The notes: a model not told the origin generated them from the letters alone. A stretch of DNA of 46,525 bases from Parachlamydiales bacterium (GCA_016463375.1 JAEMRK010000003.1:16722-63246), one strand, 5' to 3'. Counted from the first letter of the stretch, positions 17,548 through 26,823 are shown. Program-made: numbers and translations.

Positions 17548-18633
17548 ATGAAAGCAAAAATCAATCAGCTTTTAGCGCGTTTCGATGAAGTCGAAGAAGC
17601 GTTGGGTAAACCCGACGCTTTTAATGATCCTAAAAGCTATCGTGCCCTAACTCAAGAACACTCTTATCTTTCGCAAGTCAAAAATTGTGCTAGCAATTTA
17701 GAAAGTATTGCCAAGCAAATAATTGACAATCGTAAAATGTTGAAAGAAGAAAGCGATGCTGAATTTTTAGAGGTCCTTCAAGAAGACTTAAAAGCTTTAG
17801 AAGAACGTAAAGATAAACTCGAAAAAGAACTCGAAAATCTTCTTGTACCTCCAGATCCGACAGACCATGGTAATACTATCATGGAATTAAGAGCGGGGAC
17901 AGGCGGGGATGAAGCAGCGTTATTTGTCGGTGACTGCGTTCGCATGTATCAATTATATGCAGATAAAAAGGGATGGAAATACGAAAAGCTTTCTTCGGCC
18001 CCCTCTGAAATCGGTGGTTTTAAAGAATACGTCATGGTTTTGTCAGGAGAAAATGTCCATCGATTGTTGAGGTATGAAGCTGGTACACATCGCGTTCAGC
18101 GCGTTCCTGAAACTGAAACACAAGGTCGAGTGCATACTTCAGCAATAACTGTTGCTATATTATTAGAGCCTTCTGAAGAAGAAGAGTTGATTATTGATGA
18201 AAAAGACCTGCGCATTGACACATTGCGCTCATCAGGTGCTGGTGGTCAGCACGTCAATACTACAGACTCTGCAGTTCGCATTACACATATACCAACTGGC
18301 ATAGTTGCATTCTGTCAAGAAGAGCGTTCTCAACATAAGAATAAAGCTAAAGCTCTACGCGTCTTAAATGCAAAAGTTGCTGAGGGTATTCGTTTAGAAA
18401 AAGAACAAAAAATTGCATCACAAAGATCTCAGCAAGTTGGATCGGGTGATCGTTCAGAACGTATTCGAACATATAATTTTGCTCAAAATCGCATTACAGA
18501 CCATCGCATTAATTTAACGCTATATCAACTTGATCGCGCTATGAATGGCGAATTAGATGATGTCACAACAGCTCTTGTTGCACATTATCATCAAGAAAAA
18601 TTAGCAGCAGAAGGTGAGGCTGCTTTTTCGTGA
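17548..18633 (+). CDS. prfA: Peptide chain release factor 1
   Basis: RF1 reads UAA and UAG and triggers peptide release. The 361 residues contain the GGQ motif at 232-234 ([20 protein letters not shown]), whose glutamine is methylated by PrmC. The codon-recognition P-x-T tripeptide appears as PET in [11 protein letters not shown], which separates it from RF2 (SPF). Domain 1 is a helical coiled region. No clear ribosome site is seen before the ATG. The prmC gene starts inside the last codons, coupling factor and modifying enzyme. Confidence 0.97.
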   Translation: MKAKINQLLARFDEVEEALGKPDAFNDPKSYRALTQEHSYLSQVKNCASNLESIAKQIIDNRKMLKEESDAEFLEVLQEDLKALEERKDKLEKELENLLVPPDPTDHGNTIMELRAGTGGDEAALFVGDCVRMYQLYADKKGWKYEKLSSAPSEIGGFKEYVMVLSGENVHRLLRYEAGTHRVQRVPETETQGRVHTSAITVAILLEPSEEEELIIDEKDLRIDTLRSSGAGGQHVNTTDSAVRITHIPTGIVAFCQEERSQHKNKAKALRVLNAKVAEGIRLEKEQKIASQRSQQVGSGDRSERIRTYNFAQNRITDHRINLTLYQLDRAMNGELDDVTTALVAHYHQEKLAAEGEAAFS

Positions 18634-19478
18634 AAACTGTAAGCGATATTCTTAAGCTTTGCCAAGACTATTTAACGACAAAGGGAGTTCCTAATCCTAG
18701 ACGTCAATCCGAAGATTTAATTAGTCTAGCTCTTGGTATAAAGAGATTAGAAGTCTACACGCAATTTGATCGTCCATTAGTTGAAAAAGAATTAGATGTT
18801 TTACGTACCTACCTTAAACGACGAGGGCAAAGAGAACCTTTAGCTTATATCCATGGACAAGTTGAGTTTTATGAAACATTAATCGATGTCAACCCTCATG
18901 TGCTTATACCCAGGCCTGAAACTGAACAACTTGTTGGTATAGTCGTTAAGGCATTAGAATCAGAATCTTTATCAGATAAAAAATTTGTAGATATTTGCAC
19001 TGGATCTGGCTGTATAGCTATTTCTTTAAAAAATAAATTTAACAACTTATCTGTTAGTGCATCAGATTTATCTTTGCATGCCTTAGATCAAGCTAAAAAA
19101 AATTCTATCAATAACAATGTTGATATTAATTTTTTTCAAGGTGATTTAACCAAACCGTTGATTAACGAAAAATTTGATTATGTAGTAGTTAATCCTCCTT
19201 ATGTAAAAAAATCTGATATTGAGGGATTGGATCCTGAAGTTCGGCTTTTTGAACCTCACCAAGCATTAATTGGTGGTGAGAGTGGTTTGGAGCTTTATCA
19301 ACGGTTAGCTGATGAACTTCCCTTGATTTTGAATGCAAAGGGAAGGGTTTGGATGGAAATTGGTTGCGACCAGGCCCAAGACGTTCTTCAATTCTTTTCT
19401 AGCACTATTTGGACTATCAAGACAATTTTTCAAGATTGGTCGGGTAGAGACCGGTTCTTTTTCCTTGAAAAAGAGTAA
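18630..19478 (+). CDS. prmC: Release factor glutamine methyltransferase
   Basis: PrmC (HemK) methylates the glutamine of the GGQ motif in release factors. The 282-residue protein has the N-terminal helical domain, the linker with [11 protein letters not shown], the AdoMet motif [13 protein letters not shown] and the substrate motif NPPY at 188-191. It uses a GTG start that overlaps the prfA stop (GTGA), so the two are translationally coupled. The end of the gene contains the -35 element of the probable ffh promoter. Confidence 0.96.
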   Translation: MKTVSDILKLCQDYLTTKGVPNPRRQSEDLISLALGIKRLEVYTQFDRPLVEKELDVLRTYLKRRGQREPLAYIHGQVEFYETLIDVNPHVLIPRPETEQLVGIVVKALESESLSDKKFVDICTGSGCIAISLKNKFNNLSVSASDLSLHALDQAKKNSINNNVDINFFQGDLTKPLINEKFDYVVVNPPYVKKSDIEGLDPEVRLFEPHQALIGGESGLELYQRLADELPLILNAKGRVWMEIGCDQAQDVLQFFSSTIWTIKTIFQDWSGRDRFFFLEKE

Positions 19479-19493
19479 ATTTTGACGTATACT
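19465..19493 (+). promoter_or_regulatory. Probable promoter of the ffh-rpsP-trmD-rplS operon
   Basis: TTGAAA (19465-19470) and TATACT (19488-19493) have 17 bp between them, identical in hexamers and spacing to the ftsH promoter. The -35 lies in the last codons of prmC. Transcription would begin near 19500, about 60 bases before the ffh ATG. Confidence 0.6.
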
Positions 19494-19558
19494 CTTTTCA
19501 TTAAATCTGTTCTCATTTTTGTCATTCACGAAGAAGAATTTAACTGTGATTTTTACTC

Positions 19559-20887
19559 ATGTTTAATGCATTGACAGGTAAGCTACAGCAAGTTTTCTCC
19601 AGTTTATCGCAGAAAAAGCGCTTAACTGAAGAGAATGTTTCCGATGCCGTTCGCGAAGTTCGCATGGCATTACTGGAAGCCGACGTCCACTACGGTGTGA
19701 CGAAGACTTTTGTTAAACGGGTTAAAGACAAAGCGCTCGGTGAGCAGGTCATTAAATCGGTAGCTCCCGGTCAGCAGTTTATAAAAGTTGTGCATGATGA
19801 GCTTGTTTCTTTGATGGGCACTGAAGAGCCTTCATTGAAGACGGATTCTAAGCCTTCGATTATGATGCTTTGCGGTTTACAAGGTGCTGGTAAAACGACA
19901 CATTGTGTGAAGCTTGCAAAGTATATTAAAAAGAAAGAGAGCGGAAAAAAGCCCTTGTTAGTGGCTTGTGATTTACAAAGACCTGCCGCTATTGAACAGT
20001 TAAAGACTTTAGGCAGTAAGATTGATGTTCCTGTTTTTTGCCTAACCGATGAATTAGATCCAGTTAAGGTCGCAAAAGCCGCATTAGTCTACGCTAAGGC
20101 TGAGGGCTATGATTGCATTATCGTCGACACAGCAGGACGCTTGCATGTCGATGAAGAATTAATGGAGCAGTTAAAAGAGCTCAAAACGTTACTGAATCCT
20201 GATGAAGTGTTATTTGTGGCTAATGCTACAACTGGACAAGACGCTGTAACATCTGCATCAGAATTTCACAAGCATATTGGCATTACGGGGTCGATACTGA
20301 CAATGCTCGACGGAAATGCAAGAGCCGGTGCCGCTCTTTCTATTCGAGAAATCACTGGAATGCCTTTAAAGTTCGAAGGGATCGGTGAAAAGCTTGATGA
20401 TTTACAGCTTTTCCATCCTCACTCTATGGCAGACCGTGTTTTAGGCATGGGTGATACCATTAATTTGGTAAAAAGAGCCCAAGAACATATGGACGAAGAG
20501 CTAAGTCAAAAGCTCGAAAACAAGATACGTAAAGCATCCTTTACTTATGATGACTATTTGCAACAAATGCAAGTCGTTAAAAAGATGGGGTCTTTTAATA
20601 GTTTACTTAAAATGATTCCCGGACTTGGGAATATGGGCGATCTAAGCGGATCAGAAAAAGAATTTGCTAAAATGGAAGCAATGATTCTTTCAATGACTGT
20701 GAACGAGCGCACAGAAAAAGACGAGCTGAGTGTTCCTCGTCGTAAGCGTATCGCTAAAGGCAGCGGGACACAAATTGAAGACGTCAATAAATTGGTAAAA
20801 AGTTTTAAAAATGTGAAGCAATTATTTAAACGAATGCCAAACAAAAAACAAATGGAAAAAATGCTGGGAGGATTCGCATGGCATTGA
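19559..20887 (+). CDS. ffh: Signal recognition particle protein Ffh
   Basis: Ffh is the SRP GTPase that binds signal sequences with 4.5S RNA and delivers nascent membrane proteins to FtsY. The 442 residues show the N domain, the G1 loop GLQGAGKTT at 106-114, G3 DTAGRL, and a closing GxxGxGE-type segment (LKFEGIGEKLDDLQ). A methionine-rich M domain from about 300 includes the RNA-binding IAKGSGTQIEDVNKLVKSFK. Length is typical. It overlaps rpsP by 10 bp, in the ffh-rpsP-trmD-rplS order found in many bacteria. Confidence 0.97.
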   Translation: MFNALTGKLQQVFSSLSQKKRLTEENVSDAVREVRMALLEADVHYGVTKTFVKRVKDKALGEQVIKSVAPGQQFIKVVHDELVSLMGTEEPSLKTDSKPSIMMLCGLQGAGKTTHCVKLAKYIKKKESGKKPLLVACDLQRPAAIEQLKTLGSKIDVPVFCLTDELDPVKVAKAALVYAKAEGYDCIIVDTAGRLHVDEELMEQLKELKTLLNPDEVLFVANATTGQDAVTSASEFHKHIGITGSILTMLDGNARAGAALSIREITGMPLKFEGIGEKLDDLQLFHPHSMADRVLGMGDTINLVKRAQEHMDEELSQKLENKIRKASFTYDDYLQQMQVVKKMGSFNSLLKMIPGLGNMGDLSGSEKEFAKMEAMILSMTVNERTEKDELSVPRRKRIAKGSGTQIEDVNKLVKSFKNVKQLFKRMPNKKQMEKMLGGFAWH

Positions 20888-21231
20888 AAATACGATTAAG
20901 GCAACAAGGAAGAACAAATCGGCCTTTTTATCGTCTTGTCTTAACAGACAGCCGTTCGCCACGTGATGGTAAATATCTCGAAATGTTAGGATGGTACAAT
21001 CCTTTTGAAACACAAGAAGATCGTCTTCTGAATGTACGTGCCGATAGAGTGCAACATTGGGTTTCCCAAGGTGCGCAAATTTCTGAAGCTGCACAGACAT
21101 TGATCAAAAAGGTTGCTCCAACGATTTTGCAAGAAATTACACAAAAGAGCTTAGCTTTACGTGCTAAATTGACACAAAAGCAAAGAGAACGCCGTAAACG
21201 CCGTCGCGAAAGCGAAAGCGCAAAAGCGTAA
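20878..21231 (+). CDS. rpsP: 30S ribosomal protein S16
   Basis: The N-terminal 80 residues are canonical S16, a small-subunit assembly protein: MALKIRLRQQGRTNRPFYR, then DSRSPRDGKYLEMLGWYNP. Residues 85-117 form a basic, arginine-rich extension. The ATG lies inside the last codons of ffh (10-bp overlap), preceded by GGGAGG as ribosome site, so its translation is probably coupled to ffh. trmD follows after 8 bp. Confidence 0.97.
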   Translation: MALKIRLRQQGRTNRPFYRLVLTDSRSPRDGKYLEMLGWYNPFETQEDRLLNVRADRVQHWVSQGAQISEAAQTLIKKVAPTILQEITQKSLALRAKLTQKQRERRKRRRESESAKA

Positions 21232-21239
21232 CGATTACG

Positions 21240-22181
21240 ATGACCATGCAGGTCGACATTTTGTCTCTTTTCCCAGGTTACTTTGCTAGCCCTCTTAATG
21301 AGAGTATGCTCAAAAGAGCTCAGGAAAAAGGTGCGCTTACTGTTAGCCTGCACGATATTCGTAATTATACGGATGATAAACATCAACGTGTTGATGATCG
21401 TCCGTATGGCGGTGGCCCAGGAATGGTTATGATGGCCGAACCTGTTGTCAAAGCTCTGAGAGATGTTAAAAAAGAAAATAGCCACGTCGTCTATCTTTCA
21501 CCACAAGGGGCAAAACTCGATGCGAAAAAAGCGCTTGAATTAGCGCAGAAACCATCACTTGTGTTGCTTTGTGGTCATTACGAGGGGATCGACGAAAGGG
21601 CTTTAGCTTTAGTAGACGAACAAATCAGTATCGGTGACTATGTTTTAACTAATGGTTGTCTTGCAGCCTTAGTGTTGATGGATACTGTAATTCGTTTCTT
21701 ACCAGGTGTATTGGGTGATAGTGAATCTGCAAAACAAGATTCATTTCAAAGCAAGTTGTTAGATTGTCCCCATTTCACAAAGCCTGTTGAATTTGAGGGA
21801 GTGAATGTTCCTGAGGTGTTGTTATCAGGTCATCATAAAAACATAGAGCGTTGGCGTCAAGCTGAGAAAATTGAAAAGACGATTGATGTACGACCTGATT
21901 TGTGGTTCGAAACAACAGGGGATGAAGTTAAAGACTCTTTTATAAAGTTATTTGTAAAAAACTTGAATGTGAGTCTGAAATTTTATCAAAATGTGGTTAA
22001 AGGCACTATTAATCAGATTGATGATCGAAAAGCAATTGTTTCTATCGATAACTATAAATTTTATTTAGTGCAAGAAGAGGTCCAAGACCTCTCTTTGAAC
22101 AAAAAAATCCTCTTTAGTCGCCCTTTTACTAAAAAGCAGCGAGTAATTAAAGACCCTGATGGGTATTATTGGAGCATTTAA
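21240..22181 (+). CDS. trmD: tRNA (guanine-N1)-methyltransferase with C-terminal VOC-like module
   Basis: TrmD makes m1G37 in tRNAs and prevents +1 frameshifts. Residues 1-235 are the canonical SPOUT enzyme: DILSLFPGYF, DDRPYGGGPGMVMM, the knot loops LLCGHYEGIDERAL and ISIGDYVLTNG, and PHFTKP, then LLSGHHKNIERWR. The about 80 further residues are not part of the Escherichia coli enzyme. They look like a half glyoxalase/VOC fold, with VKNLNVSLKFYQN at the start and the closing DPDGYYWSI. Chlamydial TrmD proteins are known to be long, so this is probably a lineage trait. The function of the added module is unknown. An alternative start is the third codon, also ATG. Confidence 0.95.
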   Translation: MTMQVDILSLFPGYFASPLNESMLKRAQEKGALTVSLHDIRNYTDDKHQRVDDRPYGGGPGMVMMAEPVVKALRDVKKENSHVVYLSPQGAKLDAKKALELAQKPSLVLLCGHYEGIDERALALVDEQISIGDYVLTNGCLAALVLMDTVIRFLPGVLGDSESAKQDSFQSKLLDCPHFTKPVEFEGVNVPEVLLSGHHKNIERWRQAEKIEKTIDVRPDLWFETTGDEVKDSFIKLFVKNLNVSLKFYQNVVKGTINQIDDRKAIVSIDNYKFYLVQEEVQDLSLNKKILFSRPFTKKQRVIKDPDGYYWSI

Positions 22182-22202
22182 TAGTCGAGTGGTTTTTTTC
22201 AG

Positions 22203-22223
22203 CCTTTTAATGTAATTAAAGGG
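22203..22223 (+). promoter_or_regulatory. Stem-loop in the rplS leader
   Basis: CCTTTTAAT (22203-22211) pairs with ATTAAAGGG (22215-22223) over 9 bp with one G-T pair and a GTA loop. Flanking T- and A-runs can extend it. It lies 45 bases before the rplS ATG. It may be an RNA processing or control site; no T-run follows, so it is not a standard terminator. Confidence 0.35.
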
Positions 22224-22267
22224 TTTAAAAAAGTAACTAGAGTTAAAATTTTTAAGGAGATCAGACA

Positions 22268-22720
22268 ATGAGCCAATCCGCCACGATTCGGGAGCTGGAA
22301 GCGGACCAGTTAAAAAAAGAGATTGTCGATTTTAATGTTGGCGATACCATTAAAGTTTTTATCCGCATTATTGAAGGTGACAAAGAGCGTTTACAGGCCT
22401 TTACAGGTACAGTAATTGCTCGCAAAGGAAGTGGTCTTTCTGAGACATTTTCAATGCACCGTATATCATTTGGTGAAGGCGTGGAAAGGGTTTTCTTATT
22501 GCATAGCCCAAGAATTTCCCGCATTGAAGTCATGAAGCGCGGTAAAGTCCGTCGCAGCAAACTTTACTACTTGCGTACACGCTCTGGTAAAGCTGCTAAA
22601 GTTCAAGAACGTTTGGGTGGCAAAGAACGCGCTAAATCTCGTTCAGCTGCTGCTAAAGCTCAAGAACAGGCAAATGAAGAAGTTTCACCTGAACAAATTT
22701 CAGAAGAAAATCCTTCATAA
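22268..22720 (+). CDS. rplS: 50S ribosomal protein L19
   Basis: Residues 1-115 are canonical L19, located at the 30S-50S interface: [20 protein letters not shown], then [20 protein letters not shown] and [18 protein letters not shown]. The last 35 residues are an A/E/Q-rich extension. AAGGAG is placed 9 bases before the ATG. It closes the ffh-rpsP-trmD-rplS set and is followed by a moderate terminator before rnhB. Confidence 0.97.
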   Translation: MSQSATIRELEADQLKKEIVDFNVGDTIKVFIRIIEGDKERLQAFTGTVIARKGSGLSETFSMHRISFGEGVERVFLLHSPRISRIEVMKRGKVRRSKLYYLRTRSGKAAKVQERLGGKERAKSRSAAAKAQEQANEEVSPEQISEENPS

Positions 22721-22735
22721 TATAAAGAATTAGAG

Positions 22736-22763
22736 AAACCGGTAAATCGTACTTGCCGGTTTT
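22736..22763 (+). terminator. Moderate intrinsic terminator after rplS
   Basis: AAACCGGTAA (22736-22745) pairs with TTGCCGGTTT (22753-22762) over 10 bp including one G-T pair. The tail is only TTTTAGTATTT. Read-through into rnhB is likely. Confidence 0.55.
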
Positions 22764-22808
22764 AGTATTTGCCAACACAATCGACAAATTCGAGCAGGGA
22801 TTATCGCT

Positions 22809-23471
22809 TTGCTACAAGATGAAAAGCAGCGTTTAAATACGCTAGTTCAATTCGAAACCGAAAAAAGAAATCAAGGCTATCAACAAATTGCTGGAGTTGA
22901 CGAAGCTGGCCGGGGCCCATTAGCAGGTCCTGTAGTGGCAGCAGCTTGTATTATTCCAGAAGGCCTTTTTTTTGAAGGTATTAACGATAGTAAGCAATTA
23001 ACAGATGCTCAAAGACGCAAACTTTTTGATCAGATTGTTAAAGCTGAGGGTGTGAAATTCGGAGTCGCAATTGTAACAGCCTTTGTAATTGATACGATCA
23101 ACATCTTACAAGCTACAATCAAAGCAATGTTAGATGCTGTGGCTCAAATTGAACCCGATTATTTGTTAGTAGACGGTTTACAACTACCCCATCCTAATTT
23201 GCCCTCTTTAAAAATTATTAAAGGGGATGCACGTTCCCAATCTATCGCTGCAGCTTCAGTATTAGCAAAAGTCACACGTGATAATCTTATGCTTGATTAT
23301 CATAAACAGTGGCCAGATTATGGTTTTGAGAGTCATAAAGGTTATGGCACCAAACGCCATATTCAAGCTCTAACTGCGCTTGGCCCATGTGAAATTCATC
23401 GCATGTCGTTTGAGCCTATTAAGAGTATGAATACTAAGAGTACACTAAATTTAACTCAGCTTGTTTATTAG
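22809..23471 (+). CDS. rnhB: Ribonuclease HII
   Basis: RNase HII cuts RNA in RNA-DNA hybrids and single ribonucleotides in DNA. The 220-residue product has the catalytic motif GVDEAGRGPLAGPVVAAA with D31 and E32, the third acidic residue in LLVDGLQLP, and the KGDARSQSIAAASVLAKVTRD segment followed by Y-G-F-x-x-H-K-G-Y-G-T. The start is a TTG with GCAGGGA upstream; no in-frame ATG lies before the active-site motif. The yicC-like gene follows after 6 bp. The same position after rplS occurs in Chlamydia trachomatis. Confidence 0.95.
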   Translation: MLQDEKQRLNTLVQFETEKRNQGYQQIAGVDEAGRGPLAGPVVAAACIIPEGLFFEGINDSKQLTDAQRRKLFDQIVKAEGVKFGVAIVTAFVIDTINILQATIKAMLDAVAQIEPDYLLVDGLQLPHPNLPSLKIIKGDARSQSIAAASVLAKVTRDNLMLDYHKQWPDYGFESHKGYGTKRHIQALTALGPCEIHRMSFEPIKSMNTKSTLNLTQLVY

Positions 23472-23477
23472 GTATTA

Positions 23478-24359
23478 ATGTTAAGAAGTATGACGGCTTA
23501 TGGTCGTAAAACACACAGTACAGATATTGGCCGTTTTACAGTCGAAATCCAAACCGTTAATCGCAAATTTCTAGAAATCAATATTAACTTACCGATGGAA
23601 CTTCGTCGATTTGATATTGATGTAAGACGATGGATTTCTAATTCATTATGGTGTGGACAAGTTAACGTGATGATTCAAGCTAGGTTTTACAATAATCTAC
23701 CACTAGTCATTACACCCAACATTGCACTAGCTAAACAGTTGAAGAAGGCTTGGGATGATATTGCTGATTCATTGGATATCGACAAATCTTTTAGTTTAGA
23801 GATGCTTAAAGGCGAATCTGCGTTAATGCAAGTAGACAGCGATTTACAAAATGAAAATGATTACAAAGATCTCTTAAAGCTAACTGTTCAAGATGCATTA
23901 GCTCAATTGGTTGAAATGAAGGAAAAAGAAGGTTACAGCCTTCGTTTAGATTTTGAAAAACGTTTAACCCATCTCCAACTTTCGATGGAGCAAATTGCAA
24001 ATATTTCCGCGCACCATCCAGTAAAATATAAAGAAAAACTGTCTAAACGCTTAGAAGAAGTTTTACCAGGTTGCGTTGAGAATGAAGATCGTTTGTTGAG
24101 AGAACTCGTAGTTTTTGCTGAAAGAACAGATGTCGCTGAAGAAATTACAAGGTTCAATTCACACTTAGCTCAATTTGAAACGCTTTTGAACGGCAAAGAT
24201 GGTGGCGTTGGTAAAACAATGGATTTCCTTACTCAAGAAATGAATAGAGAGATCAATACGTTGTCTGTCAAAGCGACAGACTTAGAAATCTCGCGCCTTG
24301 TAGTCGATACTAAAAGTTGTCTGTCAAAAATCAGGGAGCAAATACAAAATGTCGAATAA
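23478..24359 (+). CDS. YicC family endoribonuclease-like protein
   Basis: This 293-residue member of the YicC/YloC family starts with the diagnostic MLRSMTAYGR and carries the N-terminal YicC_N region (VEIQTVNRKFLEINI, then LPMELR). The C-terminal DUF1732 region has RLLRELVVFAERTDVAEEITR, FLTQEMNREINT and KIREQIQNVE. Family members have been reported as endoribonucleases that influence small-RNA decay. It overlaps gmk by 11 bp; yicC-gmk-rpoZ neighbourhood is common in bacteria, which supports the assignment. Confidence 0.93.
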   Translation: MLRSMTAYGRKTHSTDIGRFTVEIQTVNRKFLEININLPMELRRFDIDVRRWISNSLWCGQVNVMIQARFYNNLPLVITPNIALAKQLKKAWDDIADSLDIDKSFSLEMLKGESALMQVDSDLQNENDYKDLLKLTVQDALAQLVEMKEKEGYSLRLDFEKRLTHLQLSMEQIANISAHHPVKYKEKLSKRLEEVLPGCVENEDRLLRELVVFAERTDVAEEITRFNSHLAQFETLLNGKDGGVGKTMDFLTQEMNREINTLSVKATDLEISRLVVDTKSCLSKIREQIQNVE

Positions 24360-24966
24360 AATTAAATTGCTTGGTAATTTACACCGCGGTCTTTTATTCA
24401 TTGTAAGTGCGCCTGCTGGTACTGGTAAAACTACACTTGTTAAAATGTTGACTGAAGAGTTTTCGTGCGTTCAACGCAGTATATCGACAACAACGAGAGC
24501 TATGAGAAAAGGTGAAGTCAAAGACGTTGATTATCATTATGTCGATACTCATACCTTTTTAGAAGAAGTAGAAGAGGGTGTTTTTTTAGAACACGCTACT
24601 GTTTACAATCACATGTATGGAACGTCAAGAAAAACAGTTGAAAAACAGTTGTCATCTGGAAATCACGTTGTTCTTGTGATCGATACACAGGGCGCCAAGC
24701 AGATCAAACATAAGATGTCCGCTATTTCTATATTTATCAGACCCCCATCTTTTGATGATCTTCAAAAACGCCTTGAAGAAAGAAATACTGAGTCCAAAGA
24801 AGAAATAGCCTTGCGTTTATCATGGGCTAAGGACGAAATGGAGAAGTGTCGTACTTACGACTATCAAATTATCAATTCAGATATTAAGTCATCATACGAT
24901 GTCTTGCGTAGTATTTTTATAGCGGAAGAGCATCGTTTATCTGCATTAAACAATCAGGAGAAATAA
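24349..24966 (+). CDS. gmk: Guanylate kinase
   Basis: Gmk phosphorylates GMP to GDP with ATP. The 205 residues include the P-loop SAPAGTGKTT at 20-29, the GMP-binding SISTTTRAMRKGEVKDVDYHYV region, and the lid and arginine segments near RLEERNTESKEEIALRLSWA. Length and motif order are standard. The ATG lies within the last codons of the YicC-like gene, and the omega-like gene follows after 4 bp, so all three are probably one transcript. Confidence 0.97.
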   Translation: MSNKIKLLGNLHRGLLFIVSAPAGTGKTTLVKMLTEEFSCVQRSISTTTRAMRKGEVKDVDYHYVDTHTFLEEVEEGVFLEHATVYNHMYGTSRKTVEKQLSSGNHVVLVIDTQGAKQIKHKMSAISIFIRPPSFDDLQKRLEERNTESKEEIALRLSWAKDEMEKCRTYDYQIINSDIKSSYDVLRSIFIAEEHRLSALNNQEK

Positions 24967-24970
24967 GTTC

Positions 24971-25273
24971 ATGCCCAATAGTAAGGAATTTTTAACCAGT
25001 GAGCAAATTAGCAGAAGATTTAATAGCTCTTTTGACTTAGTTAAACATGCTGTTAGGCTTGCTAAAAATATGATTCGTTCAGGACGTGGCACTCGAGTAC
25101 AAACGACTATTCAAAATCGCGCTTATCAAATATTACTAGAAATTGCTGACAACAAAGACGTTTTTGATGATATCCCAGAGCCAGAAGAACGCACAGCTGA
25201 TATGCATCATCATCAATCAGACGATGCGCTCAGGAAAGCTCAAGAGCGCAAACGTCATAACTTGACTTATTAA
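24971..25273 (+). CDS. rpoZ: RNA polymerase omega subunit-like protein
   Basis: This 100-residue protein has an omega-type core: FNSSFDLVKHAVRLAKNMIRSG, then a basic stretch and QNRAYQILLEIADNK, corresponding to the helices of RpoZ that fold around the beta' C-terminus. The canonical N-terminal R-F-x-L-V-x-x-A-A-x-R-A is only loosely kept. Position directly after gmk is the usual place of rpoZ. A histidine-rich, charged tail follows. The stop overlaps the end of the convergent 506-residue gene by 4 bp. Confidence 0.82.
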   Translation: MPNSKEFLTSEQISRRFNSSFDLVKHAVRLAKNMIRSGRGTRVQTTIQNRAYQILLEIADNKDVFDDIPEPEERTADMHHHQSDDALRKAQERKRHNLTY

Positions 25274-26790
25274 GCTTTAATAGGCTTTTCGATATTCAAA
25301 ATATCAAGTAAAGATGGAGCATTATGAGGACGACGTGTTGGTAAATCCAACGCGTTTAGGTTAATTGGGTATGGTTTAGGCCCAATAATAGGTTCATTTT
25401 TTGAACTCTTCTTCCATGCCGGTAAAGCAGGCATTCTGCGAGTGACATCAGTCGGTTCAAATATTTGAGTTTTTAAGTTATTTGTATCGCGAACATACTG
25501 CTTTTTTGTTGGATTTTGGCGTTCAAAATAAGTTTCATTATATTCTGCTGCCAAATCGCTAGTGTTTACAATGGGATGTTCGTAATACTGCCTATTGTTG
25601 TTTTGAGCATTGAGATAATGCTTTTGACACTCATCTTCAGCTTTTTTAAGCTTCGGTGCTATCAATTTAGCTTGGACAATTTCGCTAATTATGAAAATGC
25701 CGATCGCAATTGCTGGTCCCCAAATAGGAATAGCAACAGCTCCCAAATATGTTAAAATAGACAAAACGGGTAAAGCCGCTAGTGCAATGGTTTTAACAAC
25801 GTTTACCAGCAATTTAAAATTGTTGATTTTTTTGAACTCAGCATCAGCAACTTGGTATTTTTTTTCACAGTTAGCATAAGTTGAAGACGTTTTATTTAGC
25901 GCTTTATACTCTTGGGCTGTAAGCGTTGCTGATTCTTTTTCAACGGTGTAATAAACTTTCTTAGGCACCTTAGTTAACTTAGGACGCTCAATTGTATAAG
26001 TTTTGACTGTCTTACAATCTTTTCCATCTTTGTTTTTGAAAACATATGTGTTTTCAAAAACTGTTCTGGGAGAGATTTCTTGCCATACAATTTTACCGTT
26101 TTTAAGAACAGGGTAGGCATTACCTTTTTCAGAAGAAATAACTGTTCTTGAGGCACGATCAGCATTATCTAAATTTTGCGTTGGGAATTTAACACTGTAT
26201 TTATTTTTTGCTTTAAGAGGGGGATTTTCAATAGTGATTTTACGAATACCCTCGCTTGTATTTGCAAAAATTTCTTTCTTTTTACTGAGATTGACATTTC
26301 TTAAATCAGAATGAGGCACATCAGTTACAATCGTTTCAATTTTTGGGCTGACTTTAACATCACATCCATCAATTGTTTGGACAGGTTTTGCAAATGTTTG
26401 AATGTGTCTTGTGAATGGTGTAAGATTTTTACCCGGTGATGGAACGATAACACTACGAACAAAATCATTAATTTCTTTGTATTCAAACGACGGTTTTGCA
26501 CTCAAAATTTTTGCATTTTTATGAAACAGCTTAGCAGTGATTCCATTAAGCTTATCATTTTTAAAAAATGCATTTTTATAAGTAGCATCTTCGGTCAATA
26601 CTGGTACTAGATGAGTATAAGATTTAGTCTCGCTAGCGTCAGATTTAGAAAGCTTTTGAGTGTAATTTTTAGTGTAGTCTAGGGGATTTCTTGATCCTTG
26701 TGCAGCAGCTTGTTTGCGACTTTGATTTAAATCAAAAGCAAACGGCTTTAGATAGTTAGGTGTAGTAAATTCTTGAGAAATTCTTGCCAT
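25270..26790 (-). CDS. Hypothetical protein with paired hydrophobic domain (candidate exported effector)
   Basis: I do not recognise this 506-residue protein. Residues 1-320 are hydrophilic, lysine- and threonine-rich, without a signal peptide. Residues about 327-371 form one hydrophobic block of two lobes broken by a glycine/proline turn (near AVAIPIWGPA). A charged helical stretch and a proline-rich end follow. Two closely spaced helices without a signal peptide are the hallmark of chlamydial inclusion-membrane proteins exported by type III secretion, so that is one possibility. The start ATG has AAGGGA upstream, and a TATAAT box is present. It lies between rpoZ and metG, on the strand opposite to both. 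Confidence 0.78.
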   Translation of the reverse strand: MARISQEFTTPNYLKPFAFDLNQSRKQAAAQGSRNPLDYTKNYTQKLSKSDASETKSYTHLVPVLTEDATYKNAFFKNDKLNGITAKLFHKNAKILSAKPSFEYKEINDFVRSVIVPSPGKNLTPFTRHIQTFAKPVQTIDGCDVKVSPKIETIVTDVPHSDLRNVNLSKKKEIFANTSEGIRKITIENPPLKAKNKYSVKFPTQNLDNADRASRTVISSEKGNAYPVLKNGKIVWQEISPRTVFENTYVFKNKDGKDCKTVKTYTIERPKLTKVPKKVYYTVEKESATLTAQEYKALNKTSSTYANCEKKYQVADAEFKKINNFKLLVNVVKTIALAALPVLSILTYLGAVAIPIWGPAIAIGIFIISEIVQAKLIAPKLKKAEDECQKHYLNAQNNNRQYYEHPIVNTSDLAAEYNETYFERQNPTKKQYVRDTNNLKTQIFEPTDVTRRMPALPAWKKSSKNEPIIGPKPYPINLNALDLPTRRPHNAPSLLDILNIEKPIKA

Positions 26791-26823
26791 TATATTAATC
26801 CCTTTCTAATATTGGGGAGTTAA

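Noticed and set aside
20928-21485. 185-codon minus-strand open frame opposite rpsP and trmD
   Set aside because: It lies entirely opposite two conserved genes, has an arginine/cysteine-rich composition typical of antisense frames, and lacks a ribosome site.
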